Source: Phycisphaeraceae bacterium
GTDB taxonomy: Bacteria; Planctomycetota; Phycisphaerae; Phycisphaerales; Phycisphaeraceae
Length of the DNA: 47,553 nucleotides
Assembly (NCBI GenBank): GCA_020831765.1
Contig: JAFIFY010000123.1
Coordinates: forward strand, 1 to 47,553
Direction: 5' to 3'
Shown here: piece by piece, positions 7,982 through 15,456 of the stretch
Position numbering within the stretch: position 1 is the first letter of the stretch
Layout of the letters: each line of letters opens with the position of its first letter
The notes under the pieces: model-generated
The model's database searches: none
What the model saw: the letters and a program-made list of their open reading frames with translations, nothing else
What the model was told of the DNA's origin: nothing
Program-made: the position numbers and the translations under genes

Positions 7982-9313
7982 ATGAATCAGAGCTTCCCCA
8001 AGGCCATGGCGATCGAGCCGATCGAACCGTTCTGCGCAACCCTGCTCCTGCCGGGTTCCAAGAGTCTGACCAATCGTGCCATGCTGCTGGCGGCACTGGC
8101 CGAGGGCGAAAGTCTGCTGGAGCACGTTCTGGTTGCTGACGATGCCCGGGTGATGCATCAGGCGCTCGAATCGCTGGGTGTGTCGATCTCGGTTCAGGAT
8201 GTTGAATCCGGCCCGAGCGTTCGGATCACCGGGACGGGCGGACGGCTGGGCCGCCCTGATGCGTCTTTCTCGATTTTTCTTGGTAATGCCGGAACGGCGA
8301 CCCGATTTCTCACCGCCGCGCTGGCCATGGGACACGGCCGCTTTCATCTGCATGGCGTCGCCCGCATGCATCAGCGGCCCATCGGTGAACTGGTCAATCC
8401 GCTTCGTGAGCTTGGCGCATCAATTGAGTATCTTGAAGCAGAGGGTTGCCCGCCGCTGGAGATGGTTGGTCGGCCGCTTCGAGGAGGAACGCTGGCCATT
8501 GGCTCCACGCTTTCCAGTCAGTACATCAGCGCGCTGATGCAGATCGGACCTCTACTCGATGGCGGCCTGACTCTGGAGCTTCAGAAGCCGATCACGAGCC
8601 TTCCCTACATCCAGATGACCGCGCGGCTGATGGAGCGGTTTGGCGTCACCATCGACCACAGCGAAGATTTTGCCCGACTCCGGATCAATCCGGGCGGGTA
8701 TCATCCGGTGCGATTACGGATCGAACCGGATGCCTCGGCCGCAAGTTATTTCTGGGCCGCCGCCGCACTGCTGCCGGGCAGCCGCTGCCGTATCGAAGCC
8801 CTGGATTCATCCAGCCTGCAGGGTGATGTCGGCGTGGTCGGCGTGCTGGAGCGTATGGGGGCCAAAGTCCATTGGGAGGCTCAAGCCGTTGAAGTGACAT
8901 CGCCGGATGATGGGCGCCTGCGTGGCGTGGATGTGGACCTGAGCGGTATGCCGGATGTGGCGCAGACCCTGGCGGTGGTCGCCCTGTTCGCCGATGGCCC
9001 AAGTCGATTCCGGGGTATCGGCAATCTACGGGTCAAGGAGACCGATCGCCTGGCGGCACTGGAGAATGAACTATCCAAGCTTGGAGCCCGAGTCATCATC
9101 GATGGCGATGATCTGGAAATCCATCCGCCCGGAGGCGGCCTACAGCCGGCGCGGATCGCAACCTATGATGATCATCGAATGGCGATGAGCTTTGCGCTGG
9201 CCGGATTGCGTTCACCAGGCGTGGTCATTGAAGACCCGGGCTGTGTTTCCAAGTCTTTTCCTGAGTATTTCGAGTATCTTCAACGCCTGGCGGCCTCCCC
9301 CGCCCGGCGGTGA
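7982..9313 (+). CDS. aroA: 3-phosphoshikimate 1-carboxyvinyltransferase (EPSP synthase)
   Basis: Joins phosphoenolpyruvate to shikimate 3-phosphate to give EPSP, sixth step of the shikimate route to aromatic amino acids; cytosolic. 443 residues against about 430 in E. coli. Motifs: LPGSKSLTNRAMLLAALA (substrate-binding Lys27, Ser28, Arg32), FLGNAGTATRFLTAAL (PEP-site loop), RMHQRPIGELVNPLRELGA, RVKETDRLAALENELSKLGA and DDHRMAMSFALAGL near the end. ATG 7982 is chosen because GGGGAG ends 11 bases upstream; an in-frame GTG at 7970 overlaps the groES stop but lies on top of that Shine-Dalgarno. It is tightly linked to groES and followed closely by an ABC exporter. Confidence 0.95.
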   Translation: MNQSFPKAMAIEPIEPFCATLLLPGSKSLTNRAMLLAALAEGESLLEHVLVADDARVMHQALESLGVSISVQDVESGPSVRITGTGGRLGRPDASFSIFLGNAGTATRFLTAALAMGHGRFHLHGVARMHQRPIGELVNPLRELGASIEYLEAEGCPPLEMVGRPLRGGTLAIGSTLSSQYISALMQIGPLLDGGLTLELQKPITSLPYIQMTARLMERFGVTIDHSEDFARLRINPGGYHPVRLRIEPDASAASYFWAAAALLPGSRCRIEALDSSSLQGDVGVVGVLERMGAKVHWEAQAVEVTSPDDGRLRGVDVDLSGMPDVAQTLAVVALFADGPSRFRGIGNLRVKETDRLAALENELSKLGARVIIDGDDLEIHPPGGGLQPARIATYDDHRMAMSFALAGLRSPGVVIEDPGCVSKSFPEYFEYLQRLAASPARR

Positions 9314-9322
9314 CGTCCGCGG

Positions 9323-11263
9323 TTGAAACGGCAAGGCCTCAGGGAAAGGCGGATTTTGGGCCAATCGTCCCCATCTCATCGAAGAGCGTTCTGGCGCACC
9401 GCCCGGGTCATCGGGCGTTATCGGTTGTATCTTACGATCGGCATCGTCGCGGTGGTCGTTTCATCGCTCTGCTTCGGCGCGGGTCTGGGCATGGTGCTGC
9501 CGGTGATGCATCTGCTGTTGCAGGAGCAGCACACTCTGGATGAGTTGGTTTTCCGGTACATCGGTGGCGGGCCCGAGCGGGGTGTCGGCTTCTTGCATGA
9601 TGCCGGCGACATGCTGGCTTCGGTTGTGGCCGATGATCCGTTTCGTGCTTTCCTGCAGGTCATCGGCATCGTGTTGCTGCTGACCGTGGTGGGCAATGCG
9701 TCCCGGTATGTTCACGGCATCATGGCCATCACCATCGCCCATCGCGCGGCGATGATCTGGCGCGGCCGGCTCTTCCGGCATCAGCTTCGACTTCCCTACC
9801 CCGTCCTGATGGCGCAGGGCTTTACCAACTCCATCAGCCGCGTGCTCAATGACACGGCCAAGCTCACGGCGGGCTACCAGGCCATCCTCGGCCGTGCGGC
9901 GCTCGAGGTGGGCAAGATGATCGCAGCGCTGACCGCGGCGTTCATCATCAACTGGCGCCTGACGCTCATGGCGTTGCTGGTCGGCCCGCTGATCGCCCTG
10001 GTGACCGGATACGCCGGTCGTCGAATCCGGAAGGCGACGCGAAAGGTGCTCGAGAGCGTTCGCGAGATTCTGGGTGTCGCCCGTGAATCGTTGAGCCATC
10101 CCAAGGTCGTCAAGGTACACGATGCTGAAAGCTACGAGGGGCTTCGATTCCGCCGCGCCGATCAGAAGATATACGAGCAGCAGATGGTCGTTCGTCACGC
10201 CAGGGCGATGCTTTCTCCGGTCAATGAAGTGCTTTCGCTCCTGGGTGTGATGATCGTCGCCGTGATCGCGGCCTGGTTCGTGCTTCGTCAGAACACGCCG
10301 GCCGAAGAGTTTCTCGCGGTCATGGGCGCCCTGATCGCCGCGGGCTCCAGTGTCAAGCCGCTGACCAACCTGCACTCGGAACTCCGCGAAGCTGATGTGG
10401 GCGCTGAGCGGTTGATGGAGGCCATGGCCTCGCCGACCGAGCCCCTGGACCCGGCCTCCTCGCGTCACTTGCCGGTCCTGCCCAGGCACCACCGGAGCAT
10501 CGAGTTCAGCGGCGTGCTCTACCGATATCCGGGTGCCGCGGCGGCCGCCCTCGACGGCGTGGACCTCCACATCCAGCACGGCTTGCGCGTCGCCGTGGTC
10601 GGTGCCAATGGGTCGGGCAAGACCACGTTGCTGAGCCTGGTGCCCCGCCTTCTCGAACCCGACCGGGGCTGCGTCAGGATTGATGGCGTGGATATCGCCG
10701 GCTGCAATCTCCGCTTGCTTCGACGCCAGATCGCGGTGGTCACCCAGGAGAGTGTCCTGTTCTCCGATACCATCGCGCGAAACATCGCTTACGGCATGAT
10801 GGGCGCTCCCCTCGCCGATGTCGAACGCGCCGCCCGGGTCGCCCATGCCCATGAGTTCATCGAACCCCTGCCCGATGGCTACAACACCATGCTCGGTGAT
10901 GGCGGATCAGGCTTGAGCGGCGGGCAGCAGCAGCGAATCTGCATCGCCAGGGCCATACTCCGCGATCCGGCGATCCTCATTCTGGATGAGGCAACCAGCC
11001 AGGTCGATGCGGAAAGCGAAGAGAAGATCAATGCCGTATTGCGCGAGTTCAGTGTGGGACGAACCACGTTCATCATCGCCCACCGGCTGAGCACCGTCAT
11101 CGATTGCGATCTCATCGTGGTGATGGACCGGGGCCGGATCATCGCCCAGGGCACGCACGAGCAACTGCTGGAACACTGCACCGCCTATCGCCTGCTCACG
11201 CAGACTCAGCTTCACGGTTCTCGATCCGCTTCGGGCCGTCAAACAGGCATTGCTGCGCCGTGA
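9323..11263 (+). CDS. MsbA-like ABC exporter (fused membrane and ATPase domains)
   Basis: 646-residue half-transporter expected to work as an inner-membrane homodimer, flipping or exporting lipids or other hydrophobic cargo. An exporter-type six-helix domain covers about residues 30-340. The ATPase has GANGSGKTT (about 426-434), VVTQESVLFSDTI (Q-loop), LSGGQQQR (about 530), ILILDEATSQVD (Walker B, about 551) and IIAHRLST (H-loop). The QESVLFSDTIARNIAYG and HEFIEPLPDGYNT segments are MsbA/lipid-flippase-like, but substrate cannot be read from sequence. The TTG at 9323 gives the longest form; TTG 9356, with AAAGG upstream, is an equally plausible start. The 3' end overlaps the convergent metallo-hydrolase gene by 68 bases. 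Confidence 0.9.
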   Translation: MKRQGLRERRILGQSSPSHRRAFWRTARVIGRYRLYLTIGIVAVVVSSLCFGAGLGMVLPVMHLLLQEQHTLDELVFRYIGGGPERGVGFLHDAGDMLASVVADDPFRAFLQVIGIVLLLTVVGNASRYVHGIMAITIAHRAAMIWRGRLFRHQLRLPYPVLMAQGFTNSISRVLNDTAKLTAGYQAILGRAALEVGKMIAALTAAFIINWRLTLMALLVGPLIALVTGYAGRRIRKATRKVLESVREILGVARESLSHPKVVKVHDAESYEGLRFRRADQKIYEQQMVVRHARAMLSPVNEVLSLLGVMIVAVIAAWFVLRQNTPAEEFLAVMGALIAAGSSVKPLTNLHSELREADVGAERLMEAMASPTEPLDPASSRHLPVLPRHHRSIEFSGVLYRYPGAAAAALDGVDLHIQHGLRVAVVGANGSGKTTLLSLVPRLLEPDRGCVRIDGVDIAGCNLRLLRRQIAVVTQESVLFSDTIARNIAYGMMGAPLADVERAARVAHAHEFIEPLPDGYNTMLGDGGSGLSGGQQQRICIARAILRDPAILILDEATSQVDAESEEKINAVLREFSVGRTTFIIAHRLSTVIDCDLIVVMDRGRIIAQGTHEQLLEHCTAYRLLTQTQLHGSRSASGRQTGIAAP

Positions 11264-12323
11264 TCACCGCCGCGCGGGGTTCAAGGCGAATCCACGCGCT
11301 GCGGCGGCGCTGATCGGTCAGGATCACGCGTCCGGCAAGTCGATCATCCCGGCCGAAAACCTCCCGCACGCGATCCGGATGATTGCACTGGCGGCTTCGA
11401 TGCAGCAGCACCACCCAGCGCGGACAGCCCGTCGGGGATGCATCCATGATGCCGCGCACGACCTGGAATGACTGCTCGTTGGAAAGATGGCCCAGTTCGC
11501 CCATGATCCGGCGCTTGAGAAAGGCCGGGCGATCGCTTCGGGATTGCAGCTCCGGATCGTAGTTGCTTTCGATGGCCAGAAGGTCCAGGCCGCCATCACC
11601 ACTGAACCGATCGATCAACTCCGGCGGCGCTGCGCCAAGGTCCGTGGCGTAGCCCAGCGAGACCCGTGAAGGCCCGGTGTGATAGTCAAGGCGAAAGCCG
11701 ATGGTGCCCTTCTGATCATGCGGCAGATGCACCGCGGTGACTTCCAGCGAATCGATCGGGCTGAAGGTATCGCCGAACGGCCGCACCAGCCCGGCCTCGA
11801 TCAGGTCAGCGCCCTCGGGAAGTCGGCTGAAGCTCTTCTGATGCCACCGATGAACGTAGATCGGAATGCGCTTGGCCAGGGTGGTCTGCTTCCAGTTGCC
11901 TCGCCAGTGATCGCGGTCAAGGTGGGTCAGGCAGATCGCCGCCAGTGAATCCAGCGTCAGCCCGGCCTGCTCCAGCCGCCGTCGCGTGGTGAAGGGGCCA
12001 AAGCCGGCATCGATCAGAATGGCTTGCGCCTGGCCGGCTCCGGCTTCCTCGGACGGGCGGCCCAGACCGCGGTGTTCATCCGCATCAAACCGAACAACAC
12101 TGCAATTGCCGCCCGAGCCGCTTCCCAGGACGCACAGACTCATCCCCCGTGCCCGGCCCATTGACGACCGGGGCGATGGCCTGGCCGTGCGAGTCGGCCC
12201 GGCTTTGCCTCCAACGTGAAGCGGGATTCTCTCGCGTGAGGACTCCACGGGGGCTTCTCCGGGTGCCTGGGCCGAAGGCCGATGAGCAAAAAGATCAAGC
12301 TGAAGCGGGCTTCGTCTGGACAT
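11196..12323 (-). CDS. Metallo-beta-lactamase fold hydrolase (YycJ/WalJ-like)
   Basis: 375-residue cytosolic protein with an MBL fold. Residues 1-60 are a variable Arg/Ser/Pro-rich extension. The fold opens with SLCVLGSGSGGNCSVVRF, followed by ILIDAGF and the metal motif THLDRDH (the usual T-H-x-H-x-D-H with the second His replaced by Asp), then HLPHDQKGTIGFRL, YATDLGAAP, IESNYDPELQ and LGHLSNEQS. This combination (GSGSGGNCS, later ATDLG and LGHLSN) is that of the YycJ/WalJ group, whose members are proposed exonucleases. In known members the first motif is T-H-x-H-x-D-H, so the H-to-D change is a point to check. The start ATG 12323 has only a weak AGGT upstream. Confidence 0.8.
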   Translation of the reverse strand: MSRRSPLQLDLFAHRPSAQAPGEAPVESSRERIPLHVGGKAGPTRTARPSPRSSMGRARGMSLCVLGSGSGGNCSVVRFDADEHRGLGRPSEEAGAGQAQAILIDAGFGPFTTRRRLEQAGLTLDSLAAICLTHLDRDHWRGNWKQTTLAKRIPIYVHRWHQKSFSRLPEGADLIEAGLVRPFGDTFSPIDSLEVTAVHLPHDQKGTIGFRLDYHTGPSRVSLGYATDLGAAPPELIDRFSGDGGLDLLAIESNYDPELQSRSDRPAFLKRRIMGELGHLSNEQSFQVVRGIMDASPTGCPRWVVLLHRSRQCNHPDRVREVFGRDDRLAGRVILTDQRRRSAWIRLEPRAAVITAQQCLFDGPKRIENREAESA

Positions 12324-12421
12324 CCGTGTCTACCTGCACATCAACCATGGAAGCTCCCCAGAATACACGGTGATCGCCGGGATCGCTCGGAGATTTCCGT
12401 GGCAGGCCCGCACTTTCGCGT

Positions 12422-13465
12422 TCAGCCATTCCCGGTGTTCGTCGAGGGCGGGTTGGCGGCGTGATTCAGGGCGCGGATCATGGCCAGCCGTCTGGAGACC
12501 GACTGGAACCCAAGCTCCTGATAGAGCTTCATGGCCGGTGTGTTCAACTCATCCACGGCAAGCTGAACCAGCCCCAGCCCACGCCGATGGGCTTGGGCCA
12601 ACGCATGACGCATCAGCAGTCGGCCCAGCCGCTTTCCGCGGAGATGCGGGCCCAGCCCCAGGTACACCAGCTCGAGACAGGAACGCGCCGGGTGCGGGTT
12701 CAGCAGCACCACGCCTTCGGCGCGGCCATGGGCATGGATGCACCACCACAAATCCGGATCGAACTGGCCAACCGCACGGTGTCCGGCGATCACATCGTCC
12801 GTCGTCCGAAGGCCGAGCAATCGCGGGCAGTCGAGCGTGCCTTCGTAGCTCCGCTCGATGCCCCGCGCAAAATCGCCCTCCAGCTCGGGCCGGAATCTTG
12901 ATAGCGTGAAACTTGGGTCGACCGTCCGCACCGCGACTTCCGGTCGCCGGACACTCCCCAGCGCCGCCAGATCGTCTGATCCGCCGGCCCGTTCCATGTA
13001 GACCAGGTGAGCCAACGGCTCAAAACCGGCGGAGGCGAAGACCTGAATCTCGGCGCTCTGATGCGGTTCGGCCAGGGTTTGCAGGATCGAAAACCGCTCG
13101 GGAGGTTGCCGGCCGCAGACCGCATCGAGCAACTGGCCCGCGGCGTCCGGGTAATCGGCGCTGCCGGCGGGCGAGATAAAGACCACCGCCGTCCGGCCGA
13201 CACATGGCACAAGCAGCACCACCGCCGCCGGCTCATCGCCTCGCCAGGCGGCCCAGAGTTCATCGGTCGCCCAAGGCTCGGAGGCGGCCAGGGCTATGAA
13301 CTGGTCCGCCGCCATCTCTCCGCCCCGCGCCTTGCCGGTCAGCAGCAACCCGAGCATTCGGCGGCGCCGGCCCGGCTCGACCGGCCGGATGACATACCTC
13401 GCCCTCGGATCGGCGGCTGATCGCCGCGCTGTGTCCGGGTTGGATGGAGGCTGCGTCGTGCTCAT
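12422..13465 (-). CDS. Tandem GNAT-domain N-acetyltransferase
   Basis: 347 residues from ATG 13465. The C-terminal half is a canonical GNAT: LELVYLGLGPHLRGKRLGRL is strand 4 plus the acetyl-CoA pyrophosphate loop (Q/R-x-x-G-x-G/A as LRGKRLG), and LAVDELNTPAMKLYQELGF is the family's closing motif. The N-terminal half (RYVIRPVEPGRRRRMLGLLL...) looks like a degenerate GNAT that lacks a clear acetyl-CoA loop. The arrangement resembles mycothiol-synthase-type tandem GNATs, but no substrate can be named. The open frame extends to an ATG at 13504; neither start has a good Shine-Dalgarno, and the shorter start leaves room for the divergent promoter region. Confidence 0.8.
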   Translation of the reverse strand: MSTTQPPSNPDTARRSAADPRARYVIRPVEPGRRRRMLGLLLTGKARGGEMAADQFIALAASEPWATDELWAAWRGDEPAAVVLLVPCVGRTAVVFISPAGSADYPDAAGQLLDAVCGRQPPERFSILQTLAEPHQSAEIQVFASAGFEPLAHLVYMERAGGSDDLAALGSVRRPEVAVRTVDPSFTLSRFRPELEGDFARGIERSYEGTLDCPRLLGLRTTDDVIAGHRAVGQFDPDLWWCIHAHGRAEGVVLLNPHPARSCLELVYLGLGPHLRGKRLGRLLMRHALAQAHRRGLGLVQLAVDELNTPAMKLYQELGFQSVSRRLAMIRALNHAANPPSTNTGNG

Positions 13466-13718
13466 GGGATGAAAGCGGACATCAGGGGAGAGCCGGCCGA
13501 CCATGGCGTTGGGGGCCGGAGCTCGCCCGGCCGGGCCGGTTTGACCCCGCCGGGGACCGGTTTAGAATGCCATCATATCGGGGCTTTGCTTTCGGCGATT
13601 GGACCGTTTCGACGCCGGAAGCGGATAAACTCCTTGGGCGGGCGACATTGGCCGATCGCCGACCGGCCCCAACCTCGTGGCCCGCCGCCAGGCGATCGGC
13701 GATTCTGGAGCAATCGAC

Positions 13719-14357
13719 ATGAGTAAGCATAGTCGTCAGTGGATGCTTTTGGGCATGGCGATGGCCGTTGCGATTGGCGGGTTGATCGCGCAGCCGACAA
13801 CCGAGGCCCGTCCGCTTCATGCCCGGCCCGATGTCCTGCCCCAGTCCTGGAATCTGACCTTCACCCACGATGCCCCCAGGCCCATCCCCGTGCGGATCGG
13901 CGATAGGACGCAGTGGTTCTGGTACATGACCTATAAGGTCGTCAACGAAACCGACGCCGATCAACTCTTCGTGCCCAACATCGTCATGGCGACCAACACC
14001 GGCAAGATCACCATCGCCAACGATGACATCCCCCTGGACGTTTTCGATGCCGTGAAGCGCCGGATCGACAACCCGCTGCTCGAAAGCCCAAATTCGGTGA
14101 TCGGTCGCATCCTCCGCGGCCCGGACTATGCCCGCGAGTCGGTCGCCATCTGGCCCGCCACCGAGCCGGAAGTCAGCACCATCCGCATCTTCGTCGGCGG
14201 CATCAGCGGCGAAACCGCCGAGGTCCGCAACCCGCGAACCAATGAAACGTTCCTCGTGACCCGCACACTCATGCTCACCTATGACCTGCCGGGCAAGCCT
14301 GATACGATCCAGTTCCAGCCGGTGGTGTTCGAAGGCCGTCGCTGGATCATGCGCTAA
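13719..14357 (+). CDS. Exported protein of unknown function
   Basis: 212 residues. A Sec-type signal peptide is clear: MSKHSRQW, a hydrophobic core LLGMAMAVAIGGLIA, and a likely cleavage near TEA-RP around residue 30. The mature part starts with an acidic/proline-rich strand (PQSWNLTFTHDAPRPI) and contains DRTQWFWYMTYKVVNETDAD, which reads like the first strands of an immunoglobulin-like or other beta-sandwich domain, and ends RRWIMR. I recognise no catalytic motif. ATG 13719 has GGAG eight bases upstream, so the start is secure; the frame opens at 13677. The next gene begins 74 bases downstream and may be cotranscribed. Confidence 0.75.
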   Translation: MSKHSRQWMLLGMAMAVAIGGLIAQPTTEARPLHARPDVLPQSWNLTFTHDAPRPIPVRIGDRTQWFWYMTYKVVNETDADQLFVPNIVMATNTGKITIANDDIPLDVFDAVKRRIDNPLLESPNSVIGRILRGPDYARESVAIWPATEPEVSTIRIFVGGISGETAEVRNPRTNETFLVTRTLMLTYDLPGKPDTIQFQPVVFEGRRWIMR

Positions 14358-14431
14358 GACCGGCTCTTCGATCGGCCGTCGCCGCCGGGGTGTCGCCCGT
14401 TCGCCGGGCCGATTTCAAAGGACTCAAGCCA

Positions 14432-14845
14432 TTGATCATCGTGACCTCGCTTATCGGTTCGGCCCTGGTTCTGCTGGGCTTTGGCGTTTTCTTTGGCAGT
14501 GATGCCACGGGGGCCGAGAAGTGGACCTCGCTGATCCCCGCGGTGTTCGGCGTGATTCTCGTGGCCCTGGCCGCCGCAGGCTCCCGGTCGCCCGGCGCAC
14601 GCAAGCATGCAGCGCACGCGGCGGTGGTGCTGACCACGCTCGGCTTCATCCTGTCCATGGGAAGGCTGGTGCCCTCGCTGTTCGCCGATGGGCCGATCAA
14701 CCAGCGCGCGGCCTTCAGCCTCACCGCCATGGCCGTGCTCTGCCTGCTGCATGTGTGGTTCTCGATCCGCTCATTCATCCATGCGCGGCGGGAGCGGAAG
14801 ATCGCCGAGGCTAAAGCCAAGTCCGCTGGGCCCGGTCCGACCTAG
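14432..14845 (+). CDS. Small integral membrane protein, unknown function
   Basis: 137 residues from TTG 14432, chosen because AAAGGA lies about 9 bases upstream and the protein then begins directly with TM1. Four hydrophobic helices are visible: IIVTSLIGSALVLLGFGVFF, LIPAVFGVILVALAAAG, AAVVLTTLGFILSM, and AAFSLTAMAVLCLLHVWF. The C-terminus is a basic, probably cytosolic tail (HARRERKIAEAKAKS). The open frame can be extended to GTG 14390 (151 residues). No family is recognised. It follows the exported protein by 74 bases, suggesting a two-gene envelope unit. Confidence 0.65.
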   Translation: MIIVTSLIGSALVLLGFGVFFGSDATGAEKWTSLIPAVFGVILVALAAAGSRSPGARKHAAHAAVVLTTLGFILSMGRLVPSLFADGPINQRAAFSLTAMAVLCLLHVWFSIRSFIHARRERKIAEAKAKSAGPGPT

Positions 14846-14917
14846 CCGGGATCGGTTTCCCGGGCCGCGGGGTTACCTCCCCACGGGACATCGAAGTTGT
14901 ACGGACCCATTCAGCGG

Positions 14918-14990
14918 GGGGGCGTAGCTCAGTGGTTAGAGCAGGCGACTCATAATCGCTCGGTCGCGGGTTCGAATCCTGCCGCCCCCA
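14918..14990 (+). tRNA. tRNA-Ile(CAT), lysidine-type ileX-like
   Basis: A 73-nt cloverleaf: acceptor GGGGGCG/CGCCCCC, D arm GCTC/GAGC, anticodon stem GGCGA/TCGCT (first pair G-T) with loop CTCATAA, T arm GCGGG/CCTGC with TTCGAAT, discriminator A. The anticodon CAT is at 14951-14953. The anticodon arm and variable region (GCAGGCGACTCATAATCGCT then CGGTC) are nearly identical to E. coli tRNA-Ile2, not to elongator or initiator tRNA-Met. The C34 would be changed to lysidine by TilS so that it reads AUA. The 3' CCA is not encoded and must be added. Isotype call rests on that resemblance; an elongator tRNA-Met is the alternative. Confidence 0.92.
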
Positions 14991-15087
14991 TTCCCGGCCG
15001 ACACCCAACATCGACTACTGGCCCCGCGGTGCCCCGCCTTCATCGCGCCGCGTTGATGCCGGGGCCGATGGCCGCTAGCGTAGCGTC

Positions 15088-15261
15088 ATGAGCAAGAAAA
15101 CCCCCGGCAAGAAATCAGCCCCCGACGGTGAGGATGTCGGCACGCCCGAAGAGCACCAGTCGCTGGCCGACACTTCCGAATCCGAAGACCCCAAGCCCGA
15201 GCTTGCCCGCGATCGGCAGCCCAAGCCCAAGGATGGAAAAAAGGGCCGCAAGCGATCCTGA
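15088..15261 (+). CDS. Small highly charged protein (57 aa), hypothetical
   Basis: ATG 15088 opens a 57-residue frame, MSKKTPGKKSAPDGEDVG at the start and KDGKKGRKRS at the end, with a Glu/Asp/Pro-rich middle. It would be disordered, with basic ends that might bind nucleic acid. The codon pattern (AAG/AAA lysine blocks, GAC/GAA) looks protein-like rather than random. No Shine-Dalgarno is evident and no family is recognised. It lies between the tRNA and the rpoC terminator. Real gene status is uncertain. Confidence 0.45.
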   Translation: MSKKTPGKKSAPDGEDVGTPEEHQSLADTSESEDPKPELARDRQPKPKDGKKGRKRS

Positions 15262-15395
15262 ACCGTATCACGCCTCCGGGATGGGATTGTGGCGATGCAC
15301 CCGCGCCCCCGGATCCGCGCCCCCGGACCCGCCGCGCCCGATCTGGCGCGATGGCCCCGCCGATGCCGATGCGCACCAGGCCCGACCCGGCCATG

Positions 15396-15425
15396 AAAAA
15401 AGGCGGCGACCCGAAGATCGCCGCC
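15396..15425 (-). terminator. Intrinsic terminator of rpoC
   Basis: Read on the minus strand: GGCGGCGA, loop TCTTCGGG, TCGCCGCC, then six T. It is a perfect 8-bp GC-rich stem with a U-tract, 32 bases after the rpoC stop codon. Confidence 0.88.
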
Positions 15426-15456
15426 TGGTTCAGTGGTCATGGTCAGGCACCGCCGA

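Noticed and set aside
9461-10852. 463-aa minus-strand open frame
   Set aside because: Antisense to the ABC exporter; His/Gln/Asp-rich translation without motifs.
14811-15011. 66-aa minus-strand frame containing GRQDSNPRPSDYES
   Set aside because: This is a tRNA gene read backwards, a well-known source of false protein calls.
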